From assembly GCA_022606135.1 (NCBI GenBank), contig JABYQN010000009.1, positions 769,001-833,000 of the forward strand: a stretch of 64,000 nucleotides of DNA, given 5' to 3'. The notes under the pieces were generated by a model. It saw only the letters and a list, made by a program, of their open reading frames with translations, had not been told where the DNA came from and ran no database searches. Source of the DNA: Fomes fomentarius (lineage: Eukaryota > Basidiomycota > Agaricomycetes > Polyporales > Polyporaceae). Shown one piece after another: positions 12,118 through 22,588 of this stretch (the first letter of the stretch is position 1; each line of letters opens with the position of its first letter). The position numbers and the translations under genes are program-made.

Positions 12118-12717
12118 TCATGACTGGCCGTGGCCGACGACGCTCTCGCTCTGTCCTCTTGGCCTCCCTGCATCTGCGACTGCCCCTGCGGAGCGGTTCG
12201 TTATTGACGAGTCGTCTTGAGAATGTTGTCTCGAGAAGAAGTCATCTTCGCCTTCATATGGTGAAGATGCGGAGTTTATCTACACATGGCATGTCAGCAT
12301 CGCCGTAAGATAGAGGGTGAGGGTGAGAGTAGAGTGGATGCAATGCCGGAAATGCGTCCATCTGCCGGACCTAGACGATCATACAATAGGCTCAATGTTC
12401 GCGCGACTCACCCACTGCCCGAGCACTTCCGCAACTCTGCTCGCCTCCTCTGGTGTAAAGTTGACATCGGTGCCCTTCTCTGCATGCAATTTGAGCAATT
12501 CGCTCAGGGTGCGCTTGCCAGCGCCCCGGCCTAGTGGGTCATTTGGTGACCCGCTGTCTTCATCGGCGCCACCATTGCCAGGGAAGGAGACGGAGTTGCG
12601 TGGCGTTTTAGTTGAATTAGGGTCCAGGTCGCTGCTCATGGAACGGTCCCAGTCTTCGGTGTCGCTGGAATTGAGAGATAATTGGGACATGGAGAGTTCG
12701 CCCTGGTCCAAAGACAT
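12118..12717 (-). CDS. Small conserved acidic protein, function unknown
   Basis: ATG at 12717 (MSLDQGELSMSQLSLNSSDT), one 132-base intron (12280-12411) and a TGA at 12118 give 155 residues. The N-terminal half is Ser/Asp-rich and probably disordered. A short predicted helical segment (RTLSELLKLHAEKGTDV, then FTPEEASRVAEVLGQW) is the only ordered-looking part, and splicing joins GQW to INSASSPYEGEDDFFSR. The layout resembles a small conserved protein I associate with basidiomycete genomes, but I cannot name a domain. Clean splice sites and continuous frame support it as a real gene. Confidence 0.65.
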
Positions 12718-13032
12718 GGAAACGATGGGAAGAAAACGAGCAGAGACCTGGCCTGCGCGACCAGACAGATGGCTTAGATTTGGGGTAGAATAGCTGAAGA
12801 TATGGTTGAGCAAATCTGCAGAGGTGCGAGGCGCAGTGCCGCAAAGACAAGACGGAGAGAGCTCTCGAGAGTGGAGAGCCTGAGCCTGAGGCTTGAGCCA
12901 GACGGCGGAACGCCAGGAGTGACAGTGCGACCAATTGGGAGCGCGCACGTGACTGTAAACAACGCGTTGTTTGGCCTGTTTGTGTAGCGCGGGCCGGTTG
13001 CCGATGGAGGTTGCATCTCCCGCGATGCGCGA

Positions 13033-13242
13033 GTGCGCGGGGCAGGCGGACGGCTCTCCCTCGTCAACATACCGCCACCGCGGCCGCAGCAAACGGAGAG
13101 GACATGGGCCTGGAGGCCGTTCCCTCGCCGTCTGCCCAGTGCAGTGACACTCCTTACGCTCTGGGGCGCACTAGTCCCCTTCTTCTCCGTCTTCATCGTC
13201 ACTGCCCGCCTCGTTCCCACCTCAACACGTTGTTTGTGGTGA
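13033..13242 (+). CDS. Doubtful small ORF with one membrane segment
   Basis: A 69-codon frame containing PSAVTLLTLWGALVPFFSVF, which has the length and hydrophobicity of a transmembrane helix. A possible donor (GTGAGA) sits at its end, so it might be the first exon of a small membrane protein. No family is recognised and no downstream exon could be assembled convincingly. Chance is a real alternative. Confidence 0.2.
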   Translation: MRGAGGRLSLVNIPPPRPQQTERTWAWRPFPRRLPSAVTLLTLWGALVPFFSVFIVTARLVPTSTRCLW

Positions 13243-14656
13243 GATTAATGCGCCTCGTCCAACGGCAAACGTTACCTCGCCGTCTTGCGCCGTTGCGAAT
13301 CAGCCCCAGAATCAGAGTATTGCAAGCCACATGCCTCCCATCGCCCCCCAATCGACCAAAGAGCAACGACTCTTCCGTGCGTCCTCCTATCCGAGCTCGT
13401 TCACAGGCCGACTTCTTGATTGTGAACGACACAACGCCCCGACGGCATATTGCCCATGGTCTTCTCCCCAACGACCCTCCCGTAGTTCCATACAGTACGG
13501 CATGACCTCATGGCTCGCTTGCGCCCGAGCGAATCCCCTGCCAATTCCTCACGTCAATCTCACGCAACTGCTGATTATCGACAGACCCAGGCCATGCTGC
13601 CACGGCCGCACACGCATGCAAGATGCGAAAGAACGTTGTCGAAAGCTCTATTCTGCCTTGCCGACCGCAATGCTAACACAACCCTAATAGATCGCATGCG
13701 TCCGGCGCCTTGTACGAAACTTTCTGCCTCTTCTTTTAGTTCGAGAACGCGCTGCGTATGTCGTGAGCGTACGCCTACTATTTGAAAATCTGCTGACAGA
13801 TAATGCGGAGATGCGGCGTAGTAATCAATGTGTGATCGTCTTTATGGTACGTGTATTGCTTTAATGCATTGTCTTCGAGCCTCGCTGACAGTATGTTCGG
13901 TTCGAGGGTGGGGAGATCGCCAGGTGGGATCGCCGTCCTTGCACAGCTCCTATTTGATTGCGGTGGGCCTCATGGCACGACCTTTGATGCTCTTCGCATC
14001 GATCGGACAACCTGGGATTACTGACACGGTCCGCACGGGGACGTCATACTGACCCAATGTGAACTGCACCGGCCGGGCTCTCCGGACTTTACCGGACGCT
14101 GATGGGTAACGGAGAAGGACAGCCATCTATACGTACGACACTCGAAGACAAGACAGTATCGGGATATAGCACACACACTGATGTTGCAGCGGCGTCTAAG
14201 GACAGGAGCATATAGCCACTCTTGCGCCGCCATGGAATTCGCGAAGCAGTAATCATTTTACTGTCAACAGGTGTGTCGTACCGATTTTGTTGTTACGTTC
14301 GCGGGTATGCTTCCAAGAGACGCAACGGACATCGGCTGTCGCATCCGCTATGTTCCTCAGATGGTTAGCGTCGGTCAGCGACCGACGAGCGAAGATGCTT
14401 GCTTGTTAAGCTCCGCGGCATGTTTAGGTTTTTACCTTATCGTGTCAAGCGAGCGCGACGTAATGAGTGCCTTCATATCAAGCGAACAGCATGGTTTCAC
14501 TTGGTCTCGCAAGGTCTGATACTCCTTCTCGATGTCCGTCGCAGGGGTCCCAGTGCTTGTGAGCCATCAACCATGCGTTGCGTCAGGCCACATACATCGC
14601 TAAGGAGCAGGCGACATGGGGCTAGCAGTTTGCCTGAACTAGTGGTCGCCGTACTT

Positions 14657-14760
14657 TGGCCAAACCCTTGGTTGCGGCGTATGTCGGGCGTTCCGTACAC
14701 TGCCGTGCTCTGGCCAAAGCCCTGGTCGCGGCGTATGTCGGGCGTTCCGTGCACCGCATC
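14657..14760. repeat. 54-base tandem duplication (two diverged copies)
   Basis: Copy 1 starts at 14657 and copy 2 at 14711, a period of exactly 54 bases. They share the core CGGCGTATGTCGGGCGTTCC and differ at a few positions. Because 54 is a multiple of three, the frames on both strands stay open through it, so it could be either a minisatellite or part of a repeat protein. No supporting gene model was found. Confidence 0.7.
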
Positions 14761-15839
14761 TGTGTGTATTGCATGGTCCGCAATTCAAGCAGCCCCGAAA
14801 GGCCTGGACGTATTATTGAACTCAAACGGGTCTTGTTGCTGCGAAGATCGTTGGACGTCTTGCGTGACACGTGCAGGCTGGCTCCGAGCAAGGACGAGAT
14901 GGCTCGGGCGGTGAGAACCGGCCGGGGGAGTAAGAGAGGGCCGGCTGGCGCTGTGAGTTTCCATCCTTGCGTCCTTGTGGGTGGGGAAAGTCAAGATGGA
15001 CTGGCGGCAATGGCCGGTGAAGGTGGGAGGGGGATATGCCCACATTCGGAAAGGCCACTCAAGCTCCGAAGGTTGGAAGGCAAGATTGCGGAGTCTGTTG
15101 TGGCCTGGCGGGCCACTGATGTGGGTCGATTTGACTCGGGAAGATGAGTTGGGAGGCGCACAAGGAGGCAATAGGAAGCGGGGACTCGGGTGGTGCCGCA
15201 CGGGATGCGAGGACTGTGCACGCCCACGAAGGGAGCCAGTACGCTGCCGAGATCAGAGCAAGGGATGTCAAAATTCCCAATCAGCATCGTGGGGTTCGAG
15301 TGTGTCCAGTTCTCGCGCGCGGGGCCGTCCTTCTCTCGCAGGTCGTCCGAGATCTAACCTGATCAGGCTCGTCCGCCGCGCGTTGTTGGTGAGATGTCGC
15401 CGCTCCAGTCTGAGCGCAATTTCCCTTCTAACGGACGTCTCTTCCCGGATGGACGCATGGCACTGAGAAACCCAGAACATCGCTCGCATATCAGACTACC
15501 CGATTCATTGGCGTCCCACTCAGCACGCACTGGGCCCGGAGTGACCGATACCGATTCGTTCACTCAAAGTCATGTCCGAACACATATCTCGAGATTGACA
15601 CCTTGCGTTATGCGACGTGCACGCGCGGCACTTCCTCCGCTGCTGCCCGCTCGCATGTGAGTCCGCCCCCATTATTTAAGGACGAGGCTGCACTCGCTCA
15701 AAGTTCACAGACATCCTCTTTCCTTCCGTATCTCCATCTGACACTCTTCCCGACTACACCCCGCGACCTTCCTGTCATCCTTGTATCTCTCTTCTCTCTC
15801 CTTCTCGCCAACACGATCTGCGTCTTCTCATCTCCGACA

Positions 15840-18207
15840 ATGTTCAAGAACGGGCCCGAGTACGAGGAGCGGTGAGCACACAAGCTTCCCGCGCGCCCTG
15901 CCTACGGCCTGCGGTGGAGCGTTCTCGACCTGGATGCTCCCCGAGCCGTCGGCCGCTGTCTTCTCTGTATTCGATGATGCGTCTGCGGCGCTGACATGAC
16001 GCGTGGAATAGGCTCGTCCGGCCGTTCGTCCCGCCCACGGTCACACTCAAACAGATCCACGATGCCGTTCCCAAACATCTTCTTCAAAAGGACGCACTCC
16101 GGTCCACCGGATACGTGCTCCGCGACGTCTTCTTTTGCGCGCTTTTCTTCGCGTTCGGCGCAGCGATCGAACCCATGGTCGCCAGCCACTTCTTTGGCTT
16201 CATCCCCCTGATGTCAACCTGGCAGGCCACGCTTGCCCGGAGCCTCTTGTGGCTCACGTACTGGTGGTGGCAGGGCATTGCCTTCACCTCCTTCTTCTGC
16301 ATTGGTGAGTTTATCCAACATCTCACCACACCGGACGTCATGTGTCTGACAATTTGCCCGCCTTGGCTCGCCTGCACGCTGGACCCTGCAGCACATGAAG
16401 TAAGTGCTCCCGCTCCCTCTCTCAGACAGGCACAGGAAATACTAAACATGAATTCTGCCTGGCCAACAGCTCGGTCACGGTACAATGTATAAATCATGGT
16501 GGGCTAACAATATACTGGGCTTCTTGCTCGATACGGTACGCACATTTCCCATTCCACCAAAGCGGGCTGCCACGCCCTTCGGAGGCGCCGAACCGGGGGC
16601 TGATCGCCATGGCAAACAGTTTGTTCTCGCTCCGTTCTTCGCGTGGAAAGTGAGCCATAATGCCCACCACGTGCGTACCGCCCTCACTTGAGCCTGTTCG
16701 CTGGGTCCCCCGCTGACAGTTTACGCGATGTCGCCCCTTATTTCCCACAGAAAGCTGTCAACTCTATCGAAAGAGACGAGAACTACGTGCCGCACCTGAG
16801 AAGCGACTACAAGCTGCCCGCCGAGCAGCGCGCGACGACGGCGGACTATGCGGAGGTGTTTGAGGAGACACCGTTGTTCACTGCGGTGAGAATGTTCGTC
16901 ATGCAGGCGATGTGAGTGCTTCCTATCGCTCCCCGGCGGGTGCTTTGCCCGTTGCCACCCGTGGTACGTTTAGCTGACGGTCTCTTTGGACCATGATCAC
17001 AGGGGCTGGTGGTTGTACCTAGGGTCAGTCATTCTTGAAGCTGTCCATGAGAGTGTGCGATCTGATAGGCTCTTGGTCCTGTCCCCGAGCAGTTGTAACA
17101 AGCTCGGTGCGAAGATGTATCCGAAAGGAACAAATCACTTGTCGCCCTTCTCGCCGCTGTTCAAGGATAAGCAAAGTGCGTGTGTCCGAACCTCAGATGT
17201 GGGCGGTTGTTCTGATCACATGCCACATAGGAATGAGTATCCTCATCTCAGATATCGGGCTTCTTGGGATGATGTCCCTGCTCTATATGTTCGGTCGGAC
17301 CTACGGCTGGAAGGCTTTCGTTGGGTACTACTTCATTCCATACGTCGTAAGTAACACTCGTCTTGGAATGGTAGCAAGCACTCATAAATCTCGTTTGCAG
17401 CTGTGCAATCATTGGTATGGTTTCATATATAACTCCATCACATAGCTTTCATTGAAGTCTTCTGGCCGTTCTTCCAACGTCCCGCAGGATCGGTGAGTTG
17501 ACCTCGTTCTCAACTTGACGCCACAGTGCCGTTGACAACCATTTGCGCAGTGATGATCACCTTCCTCCACCACTCTGACCCGACCATCCCGCACTACCGC
17601 AAGGAAGAGTGGTCATTCCTCCGCGGCGCAGCCGCCACCGTCGACCGCCCGACACTCGGCTGGATCGGCCGATTCTTCTTCCACAACGTGCGTTTGCGTC
17701 GTTGATTCGAAGCAGAAAGGCATATGCTGAGAAGTTCCTGGATGCAGGTTGCTCACGACCACGTCGCCCACCACTTTTTCTCCCACATCCCGTTCTGTAA
17801 GGTTTTTGCGTGACGTCTGCTCGATATAGCTGCTGACAGAACCTCCCTTCTTCCCTTCGCCGACAGACCATCAGCCTGCAGTCACGGAGGCTATTAAAAA
17901 TGTCCTCGGGGGCAACTACAACTACGACTCTACGGTGCGCACAGCCGGAACGAGACATGAATTGAACCATGCATTGACGGATGCTTGACAGAACACATTC
18001 TACGCACTGTACCGCTCCTTCACAGAGTGCGTCTTCATCGAGGACGAGGGCTCGATCGTGTTCTACAAAAACCGCCATGGCGAGGCCCAGCGCTTCGTAG
18101 CGGAAGACGCTGTGCTGACAATCAAGAAGGACGGCTGGACGCAGGAGCGCCAGGACGAACTGTCGGCAGCAGACGCGCTTTCCGAGTCGGACTCGGACAC
18201 AGAGTGA
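15840..18207 (+). CDS. FAD2: Delta-12 (oleate) fatty acid desaturase
   Basis: Fifteen exons join without a frame break into 439 residues: 15840-15871, 16012-16304, 16392-16399, 16470-16535, 16620-16670, 16751-16911, 17003-17023, 17093-17175, 17231-17346, 17401-17414, 17488-17492, 17551-17687, 17748-17796, 17867-17934, 17992-18207. The product is a membrane desaturase with all three histidine boxes: AHELGH (residues 110-115), HNAHH and HVAHH, plus YPKGTNHLSPFSPLF and CNHWIVMITFLHHSDP, as in fungal FAD2 enzymes that turn oleate into linoleate in the ER. Length fits the family (430-450). The usual Cys of HECGH is Leu here. Exons of 8 and 5 bases are required (see separate entries). Which acyl substrate and which of several possible paralogues this is cannot be decided from sequence. 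Confidence 0.9.
16392..16399 (+). other. FAD2: 8-base microexon in the desaturase gene
   Basis: Exon CACATGAA between CTGCAG and GTAAGT. With the G carried over from 16304 it gives Ala-His-Glu, and the next exon supplies Leu-Gly-His, completing the first histidine box. Flanking introns are 87 and 70 bases. Skipping it would shift the frame and remove an iron ligand. Confidence 0.85.
17488..17492 (+). other. FAD2: 5-base microexon in the desaturase gene
   Basis: Exon GATCG between CCCGCAG and GTGAGT. Joined to TG from the preceding 14-base exon and TG from the next, it reads TGG ATC GTG, giving HWIVMITFLHH, the expected family sequence. Without it the frame is lost. Flanking introns are 73 and 58 bases. 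Confidence 0.83.
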
Positions 18208-18993
18208 TTGACGGATGACTTGACGATGACACGGACTTGATGCTGCTTGTATACACAGCTTGGGATTACCCTTACCATTTAGATGCCTAATGTACTTTAT
18301 TATCTGGCACTCCATGACCTGTCTTTGGGTCACACTCAGCTACCGCGGCGGGGCTACGCACTATTGCCTGAGCTGTGCTACGGACGCCACCAGCAGCACT
18401 GCCACCGGGGAGGATGCCGCCGGCTGAAGACGCCATCAATGCCGGCGTCAGATGACAGCGCTCGCGGGGCTTGCTTCTCAACCACGACCACTTCCTGTCG
18501 CACCAGGCTGCTGTTCTTTGTGATGTCCCTGGCAAGCTTGCCCACCTGATGTCGCGCCGTCGCACAATACCGTGCTCTGTTTACGACCATTGCTACGAGG
18601 TCTGATGGTCTAGTGACTTTCTACCGTTCACCGTGGAGTAAAGGCCGTGATCACGAGCCCGGAAACGCGCTCCTTCACATATTCAAATAATCATCCGCGG
18701 CCCGTCCGTTCGAAAGAAGGACTTGTGAGTTCACGACTTCGTCACGAGTCGCCGGGGATTCCTCGAGCGGAGGACGACGAGCATATGCTGCACGTTCGCG
18801 AACACGTCAAGTAGCTCGCGCAACCCCACGATTCCTCCGCCTGACGACATGCCCGTTAATCCGTGCAGTCTCGCTGGCGGCCGCTCAGAGTCCCCGACGG
18901 GCCGCTGTCGCACGTATAAAATGACAGAACATGAGGAGGAGACGGCGTGCTTGACTTGTGCCCGACCCCGAAACCGCAACGGCGTTGAGCACG
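18208..18993. other. Intergenic, desaturase 3' flank and GH51 promoter
   Basis: No gene is supported. A minus-strand frame at 18287-18565 has no recognisable product. The right end contains the GH51 core promoter (TATA at 18915). Confidence 0.5.
18915..18920 (+). promoter_or_regulatory. TATA box of the GH51 gene
   Basis: TATAAA 79 bases upstream of the ATG at 18994, the normal position for a core promoter with a 5' UTR of about 50 bases. Confidence 0.5.
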
Positions 18994-21900
18994 ATGAAGT
19001 TTGGGCTCCTCAGAAACCTTCTTCTCGGCACCTTCGTGGCGCGCTGCCTTGCTGTCGATGTGACAGTCAACAAGAACCCAAGCCACTCGGTACCATCTAC
19101 CCTCTGTAAGCTCCCCACATTCCGCCGAGCGCCCCTGCCGCTCGATACTGACCTCTGGCTTCTACAGATGGACAGATGTTTGAAGTGAGGACGCCACCGG
19201 TTGCTGTGAATTGCTCGAAATGACTAACATGTAATGCTTACGCTAGGATATTAACGTGAGTGCCCCGAGTCGGGTGACTGTCTTGCCATATGCTGATTAT
19301 CTCTATACCAGCATGTAAGTCTCCTTTCTCCCATTCTGGTCTTGCCTAATATTCGAACGCGATCATGGATCGGATAGAGCGGAGATGGAGGTCTCTACGC
19401 TGAATGTACGTCCTTTGTATCTCGCGTAATACACAGCCCGCCTCGTGCTCACGCCTTTCGCGGAACAAGTACTGCAAAACAGGGCCTTCCAGCAAGTCGC
19501 CCCTAGTGAGTTTTGACACCCCCGTAACGTGCGCAGCACGTTTCTGATGATCCAAATAGACACTACGGCTGCCCTCAATTCGTGGAGTGCGGTGAATGGC
19601 GCCGGAATCACAGTTATCCGAGATCCGACCCCCGTATCCAACGCATTGCCAAACTCCCTGCAGTTCAGCGTCCCGAACGGTGCCTCTGGAGCTGTCGGGT
19701 TTACTAACGCGGGCTTTTGGGGTTCGTTGTCTTCGACCTCAAGCGATTTGTGTTTTGCCGTGTTCGGGAGGCTGACGGCGCTACAGGCATAAAGGTTGAC
19801 TCCTCTTGGACGTACAAGGCCTCGTTCTACTATCGATTCCCTACATCGTCGTCCTTTTCCGGACCGGTGACAATCGGACTGCGGTCGACCTCCGGCACCG
19901 TCTTCGGCTCGGCGACAACAACTCTCCGGGGAACGGCGACGAAATGGACGCAGGTCAATCTCAGCTTCAAGCCGACGAGTTCTGCGCCCAGTCTCAGCAA
20001 CGTCTTCTTTGTTTCGATCGACGGTGCCGCAGCAGCGGGTCAGACCATAAACTTTGCCCTATTCTCGCTCTTCCCTCCCACATTCAAGAACAGGCCCAAT
20101 GGGATACGTGTTGACATCGCCGAGGTCCGTCGCCGACCGCTGATATGACAAACGGTGCTGAATGGCAGGCGCGACACAGACTCTGACCGAAATGGGCCCG
20201 GCCTTTTTCCGCTTCCCTGGCGGGAATAATCTGGTATGTCGGTGTTTGTCGCGCCTATCGTGACCCGTTCAGAGCTCACACACATTGTACCCTCGCACTA
20301 CAGGAGGTGAGTCGGGTCTTCGCCGTGGTCATCGCCGCGTGCCAGCGACTGATATTTTCCATCAGGGCCAGACGACGGCGACGAGATGGCAGTGGAATGC
20401 TACGGTCGGGTCTTTGCTTGACCGCCCAGGCAGACAAGGGGACTGGGGCTACGTGAACACTGAGTACGCCCTCCCAGGCCCCCTCTCACGCAATGCTCAT
20501 TCCGACCCATCCTGTATACAGCGGTCTGGGCCTGCTTGAGTACCTTCAATTCATCGAAGATGCAGGCATGGAGTCTATCATGGCTGTATGGTCAGGCGAG
20601 TACATCTTCCGTCCAGGTGCCAGTAATTGCGACTTGATAGTAATCCTGAAACTCGGGCCAAGGCTACGCGCTCGGCGGCACTAGCGAGCCTGAGAGCAAT
20701 CTTGCAGGATTCATCCAACAAGCCATAGACCAGGTCAGTTGTTCTTCCCGCGGGGACCGGTTAAGTCGGAAAATGTTCACATTCCGCACCCGGACGTGGT
20801 GCCTTGGCAGATCAACTTCGTCATTGGGGATCCTGCGAAGAGTGCACCAGGTATCGTACTAGCTCAAACTTTCATTTAAGTTTCGCTCGCGAGCAATCGT
20901 GGGGATTACAGCGGCCCTCCGATCTTCCCTCGGGCACCCTGAGCCTTTCACTCTGCGCTACGTGGAGATTGGAAACGAGGTGAGTCGTCTATTCCGATTC
21001 TATCACCGCAGATCATCGGCGCCGCAACCTGTTCTAGCTAGACTGATGCTTGTTCCCTTTGTAGGACTTCATTGGCTCTGCTCCGTCGACGTGAGTGCAC
21101 ATAATGCGCTGAAACAATGTATCGCAAGACCTTCCATTCAATCATTGAACTTTGCAATAGCTATCCTTACCGCTGGCGCGCCTTCTTTGGCAACTTGAGC
21201 GCCGAATTCCCACAAATTCGTATGTTCCCCTTCTGTTTCTGCGGAAAATCATATTCCCCCCGGAGTCTCATGACGATCATGCGCCGCATGCGGCAAATCG
21301 TACAGGTTTCCTCGCTACTTCGAATGTAGGAAGTCCAGTCCTAACTCCGGCTCCGCCGTCATATGATGTGCACGTCTACCAGACGCCAAGTAAGCAGAAT
21401 TGCATGCAATACGGGTGCTTGCAGGGTCTGAAGGTCTATCACATAGCCTGGTTCTACCAGAACGCGTTCTACTACGATTCCTTCCAGGTACGGTTGCATT
21501 GGCACTTATCACCTGCGAGCCACCACTGATTTTGACCCTATGTGGCTAGCGCAACGGTTCAACATACTTCGAGGCGAGTCGAGTGTGCGCAGCATGATCT
21601 TCCAGATAACCTAATCAACCGTATCTCAGGGTGAATATGCCGCGATCTCCAACAACGCGAACAATATCTTCGGAGATCGCTTGCCGTTCCCGACTGTTGC
21701 ATGTCAGCTTTTCATCTCCTGGAAGCAGTGATCTCTGCTCATCCAGCATCCGACAGCCGCCGCCGGTGAAGCAGCATTCATGACCGGTCTTGAGCGTAAC
21801 AGCGACATCGTGTTTGCTGCAGCTTATGCGCCACTTCTACAGGTGAGGCTCGGTACATATTGCAAGGACTGCGTCACTAAACTTGTCAAACTTCCTCCAG

Positions 21901-22588
21901 CATGTCAACTCGTCCCAATGGGTGCGTCATGGACATGCCCGTGGTCACATGGGGCTTTCTAACCAACCTCTCTCCTTCACAGAGCCCTGACCTGATCTCC
22001 TTCGAGTGCGCACCCCCCACACGCGCTCCGTCGACCATAAAGAACTAACGCGTGTCCTCCTTCCCCAGCGCCGGCTCCGTCATCAGGTCCACCAGCTTCT
22101 ACGTGCAGAAGGTGCCCCAGATCTCGAGCTCCTCTCCTCTCCTGTGATGGCTTACACATTGCTATTCGTCGCAGCTGTTTGCGACCAACCTCGGAGACCA
22201 ATACCTCCCCAGCACGCTTCCCACCCAGGGGGGCACGTTGCATTGGAGCATCACCCGCCGGTCCAGCTCTGGTGCGACATTCATCAAGGCAAGTACCCCT
22301 TGCGACAACACCCATATGGACGTGACCATGTATGAGCTGACATGATGGGTACGACAGGTTGCCAATGCCGGAAGTGCCTCTGCTAGCTTGACGTTCGACC
22401 TGAGCCAGTTCAGCACAGTCGCGAGCTCAGGCACGTTGACGGTGCTTGTCGGGTCCCAGGCCGCGAGCAACACGCCTGCCGCGCCCAACACGGTCACGCC
22501 AACCACGAGCAACATCTCCACGGGCAAGTCGTTCACGTACAACGCCCCTGCCTTTAGCGTCAGCGTGATTACGGTTACGACTCACTAA
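18994..22588 (+). CDS. Secreted GH51 alpha-L-arabinofuranosidase
   Basis: ATG at 18994 opens a signal peptide (MKFGLLRNLLLGTFVARCLA). I can join about 27 exons to the TAA at 22588. GH51 landmarks in order: STLYGQMFEDINHSGDGGLY, LLQNRAFQ, a carbohydrate-binding-like beta domain, FFRFPGGNNLEGQTTATRW, MAVWSGYALGG, YVEIGNED (Glu of GNE is the probable acid/base), DVHVYQT, FEGEYAAIS (Glu of GEY is the probable nucleophile) and GEAAFMTGLERNSDIV. The enzyme releases terminal L-arabinose from arabinoxylan and arabinan outside the cell. Two exons are only 3 bases (19312-19314, 20304-20306), one is 9 bases (19247-19255), and three introns start with GC. The gene lies head to tail behind the desaturase. 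Family confidence is high; a few inner splice sites could be shifted. Confidence 0.9.
19312..19314 (+). other. 3-base microexon (CAT) in the GH51 gene
   Basis: CAT lies between ATACCAG and GTAAGT. It supplies the single His in FEDINHSGDGG, between a 9-base exon for Asp-Ile-Asn and an exon starting AGC GGA GAT. Flanking introns are 56 and 63 bases. Both borders are in phase 0, so skipping would remove only that His. Confidence 0.82.
20304..20306 (+). other. 3-base microexon (GAG) in the GH51 gene
   Basis: GAG lies between CACTACAG and GTGAGT. It supplies the Glu in FPGGNNLEGQTT, between an exon ending AAT CTG and one starting GGC CAG. Flanking introns are 70 and 59 bases and both borders are phase 0, so skipping stays in frame. 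Confidence 0.82.
20596..20662 (+). other. GC-AG intron in the GH51 gene
   Basis: The donor is GCGAGT and the acceptor CCAAG. Only this split joins WSG to YALGGTSEPES; no GT donor nearby keeps the frame. Confidence 0.7.
21574..21629 (+). other. GC-AG intron in the GH51 gene, beside the nucleophile
   Basis: The donor is GCGAGT and the acceptor ATCTCAG. It joins STYFE to GEYAAIS, directly before the probable catalytic Glu. The nearby GT (GTCGAG) would give an immediate stop. Confidence 0.72.
22289..22357 (+). other. GC-AG intron in the GH51 gene, near the C-terminus
   Basis: The donor is GCAAGT (the classic GC donor) and the acceptor ACGACAG. It joins TFIK to VANAGSAS in frame. Confidence 0.75.

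Larger units (their letters stand above)
12718..15839. other. 3.1 kb gene-poor region
   Basis: No gene is supported with confidence. A frame at 13033-13242 (+) encodes a possible membrane segment (described separately). A two-copy tandem repeat lies at 14657-14760. Several long overlapping frames on both strands between 14.4 and 15.6 kb lack recognisable products and probably reflect GC content. The last 150 bases (15680-15839) are CT-rich and are the likely promoter and 5' UTR of the desaturase gene. Confidence 0.4.

Noticed and set aside
14399..15660. Several overlapping 80-170-codon frames on both strands
   Set aside because: Open on both strands at once, no domains, no consistent splice signals; probably GC-driven.
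18287..18565. Minus-strand frame after the desaturase
   Set aside because: No recognisable product; composition as expected for chance in GC-rich sequence.
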